Shown here: positions 21,534 to 22,333 of the stretch, one piece after another
Numbering within the stretch: position 1 is the stretch's first letter
Layout of the letters: the number at the start of each line of letters is the position of its first letter
Origin: a virus
Strand: one strand, 5' to 3'
DNA: 22,333 nucleotides
IMG/VR virus record: IMGVR_UViG_3300020185_002465
Span: 1-22,333 of that record
Made by a program: the position numbers and the translations under genes
The notes under the pieces: generated by a model
What the model was told of the DNA's origin: nothing
The model's database searches: none
The model's input: only the letters and a program-made list of their open reading frames with translations

Positions 21534-21794
21534 TTATAGTGTACGTCCCACAGTTTCAAGTACTGTTTCTACATCTTCAAAGTCTTGCTTTGCGCCCTGT
21601 AGATTTGCTTTGTGTGCTAATGAGATGGCTTTATTTAGTACTGACGGTTTGATATCAAGTTCTTCCGCAATTGCCTTAACTGTATCACGTAACCCACCTT
21701 TAAGGTCATCTACTTCTTGTAGAACAGAACATCCTTCGTCTACTAATTGCTTTAGTTTTGCTTTTTCTTCGCTTGTTACTGAATCTAGTGACAT
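21534..21794 (-). CDS. dsbA: T4 DsbA-like dsDNA-binding protein
   Basis: This is an 86-residue, helical, soluble protein. The core DDLKGGLRDTVKAIAEEL followed by DIKPSVLNKAISLAHK has the layout of the small T4 dsDNA-binding protein DsbA (89 residues), whose matching part reads like a helix-turn-helix with LGVDGKMFNRLLALYHK. T4 DsbA binds near late promoters and mildly affects late transcription. It has an AGGAG ribosome-binding site, a dedicated promoter and a zero-gap junction with the polymerase gene. The similarity is judged by eye only; another small DNA-binding protein is the alternative. Confidence 0.72.
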   Translation of the reverse strand: MSLDSVTSEEKAKLKQLVDEGCSVLQEVDDLKGGLRDTVKAIAEELDIKPSVLNKAISLAHKANLQGAKQDFEDVETVLETVGRTL

Positions 21795-21814
21795 ATAATA
21801 ATCTCCTAATTAGA

Positions 21815-21848
21815 TATAAAAAATGGAGCTCTATCAAGAACTCCATTT
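21815..21848 (-). terminator. Rho-independent terminator overlapping dsbA promoter start site
   Basis: On the minus strand AAATGGAG pairs with CTCCATTT, extended inward by three more pairs including one G-U, with a 6-nt loop and a run of six Ts. It ends the transcript of the Gly/Ala-rich gene at the right edge. It lies downstream of the promoter at 21849-21877, whose predicted start point (about 21842) falls inside the first arm. Confidence 0.82.
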
Positions 21849-21877
21849 AATATAGCATAGTATTGTTAGACTGTCAA
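21849..21877 (-). promoter_or_regulatory. Sigma70-type promoter for dsbA-polymerase operon
   Basis: TTGACA (21877-21872), a 17-bp spacer ending in TGC (extended -10), then TATATT (21854-21849). Transcription would start near 21842, giving a leader of about 48 nt that has lost most of one terminator arm. Confidence 0.85.
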
Positions 21878-21886
21878 TAGATTATT

Positions 21887-22333
21887 TTATTTTTTATTTG
21901 CCTTATCAATTGCAGAATTCATTATATCATCTGCTTTCATTTCTAACCGCCAATCAGTGTGTTCAAGATGCTTGCCGGTAGCGCGTTTGTAAGTTGGATC
22001 GTCATAAGCATTTTTCAAACCGCCTGCGGCATGAGCTATAGTTTTAGCTCCACTAACAGCCCTAGCCACTTTGGCCACTTTGCCTAAACCTTTGCCTAAA
22101 CCACCAGCCGCCCGTGCAGCGCCTGCAACAGCACCAGCCGCCCGTCCAGCGCCTGCAACAGCACCAACCGCCCGCGCAGCGCCGCCAATGAGTGCGGGAA
22201 TAAACCAATATTCATCAAGTCTGCCTTCTTTCAGCATTTTCATTGAAAGATTTGCAACTTTCATCATACCTTCTTTTGTTTTCATTAGGTTGTCTAATTT
22301 TTCTTTATTTGCATCATTTACGTTATCATATAC
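21887..22333 (-). CDS. Gly/Ala-rich protein of unknown function, 5' end outside window
   Basis: The frame is open from the stop at 21887 to the right edge. There is an ATG at 22285, but 16 further in-frame codons upstream (VYDNVNDANKEKLDNL) read as natural sequence, so the true start is probably outside. After a charged helix (KVANLSMKMLKEGRLDEYWF) comes a Gly/Ala/Val-rich stretch with regularly spaced Arg and Lys (about 55 residues, blocks such as GAARAVGAVAGAGRAAGAVA). A charged tail ends AIDKANKK. The repeat stretch could be an amphipathic or membrane-active helix, or a DNA-binding basic segment. I do not recognise the family. A terminator follows the gene. Confidence 0.65.
   Translation of the reverse strand, partial: VYDNVNDANKEKLDNLMKTKEGMMKVANLSMKMLKEGRLDEYWFIPALIGGAARAVGAVAGAGRAAGAVAGAARAAGGLGKGLGKVAKVARAVSGAKTIAHAAGGLKNAYDDPTYKRATGKHLEHTDWRLEMKADDIMNSAIDKANKK
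22079..22184 (-). repeat. Short tandem repeats inside Gly/Ala-rich gene
   Basis: Two full 30-bp units (22102-22131 and 22132-22161) and a third partial, diverged unit encode the GAxRAAGAVA blocks. Next to them two exact 12-bp copies of TTTGCCTAAACC (22079-22090, 22091-22102) encode GLGKGLGK. The block is GC-rich compared with its surroundings. All units preserve the frame. Confidence 0.85.

Noticed and set aside
1-22333. tRNA or rRNA genes and insertion sequences
   Set aside because: Gaps are too short or lack cloverleaf-like arms, and no transposase or terminal inverted repeats were seen.

Overview
The window looks like the interior of a T4-like (tailed, myovirus-type) bacteriophage genome. 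Every gene I can support lies on the minus strand. They are densely packed with many 1-14 nt overlaps, and they include a family B DNA polymerase (gp43 type), a gp45-like sliding clamp, a T4 RNase H-like 5' nuclease and a DsbA-like dsDNA-binding protein. DNA is AT-rich. A SbmA/BacA-type transporter, a YdcH/DUF465-like small protein and the marine/cyanophage-like style of the small ORFs fit a low-GC proteobacterial host, perhaps an aquatic alphaproteobacterium. That host assignment is inference only.

Layout in transcription order (right to left): (i) 22333-21887, the 3' part of a Gly/Ala-rich protein of unknown function, ending in a terminator; (ii) 21794-18158, dsbA-like, DNA polymerase, adenine-type DNA methyltransferase; (iii) 18080-15729, a 783-residue autotransporter-like outer-membrane protein with an Ala/Glu/Arg helical repeat, unexpected among replication genes; (iv) 15641-11492, sliding clamp, DpdA-like transglycosylase, DUF465-like protein, QueD-like protein and a GT-B glycosyltransferase; (v) 11425-9131, FolE, QueE-like radical SAM protein and small ORFs; (vi) 9076-6407, 5' nuclease, phosphomannomutase-like HAD protein and three small ORFs; (vii) 6369-4428, a membrane-anchored ClpP-fold protease followed by a SbmA/BacA-like peptide transporter, closed by a terminator; (viii) 4310-3264, three hypothetical proteins; (ix) 3188-635, a MoxR AAA+ ATPase and a metallopeptidase/VWA protein, each with its own promoter and separated by a terminator; (x) 610-71, an HNH endonuclease.

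Two biological themes stand out. First, FolE, QueD, QueE and DpdA form the core of a 7-deazaguanine DNA modification pathway, and the GT-B glycosyltransferase inside the cluster suggests the base may be further glycosylated. QueE and QueD both lack a canonical cysteine, and no QueC is present, so the final base cannot be predicted. Second, the phage carries an envelope set: a membrane ClpP-like protease plus peptide transporter behind a late-type promoter, and an outer-membrane barrel protein behind an early-type promoter.

Regulation is unusually legible. Nine minus-strand sigma70-type promoters share an identical TTGACA box and an exact 17-bp spacer. A second set of NATAAATA elements, the T4/cyanophage late-promoter pattern, precedes the protease-transporter pair, the 96-residue ORF and the HNH gene. 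I saw no tRNA, rRNA, CRISPR array, insertion sequence or attachment site. No stretch longer than about 120 bp lacks a gene.
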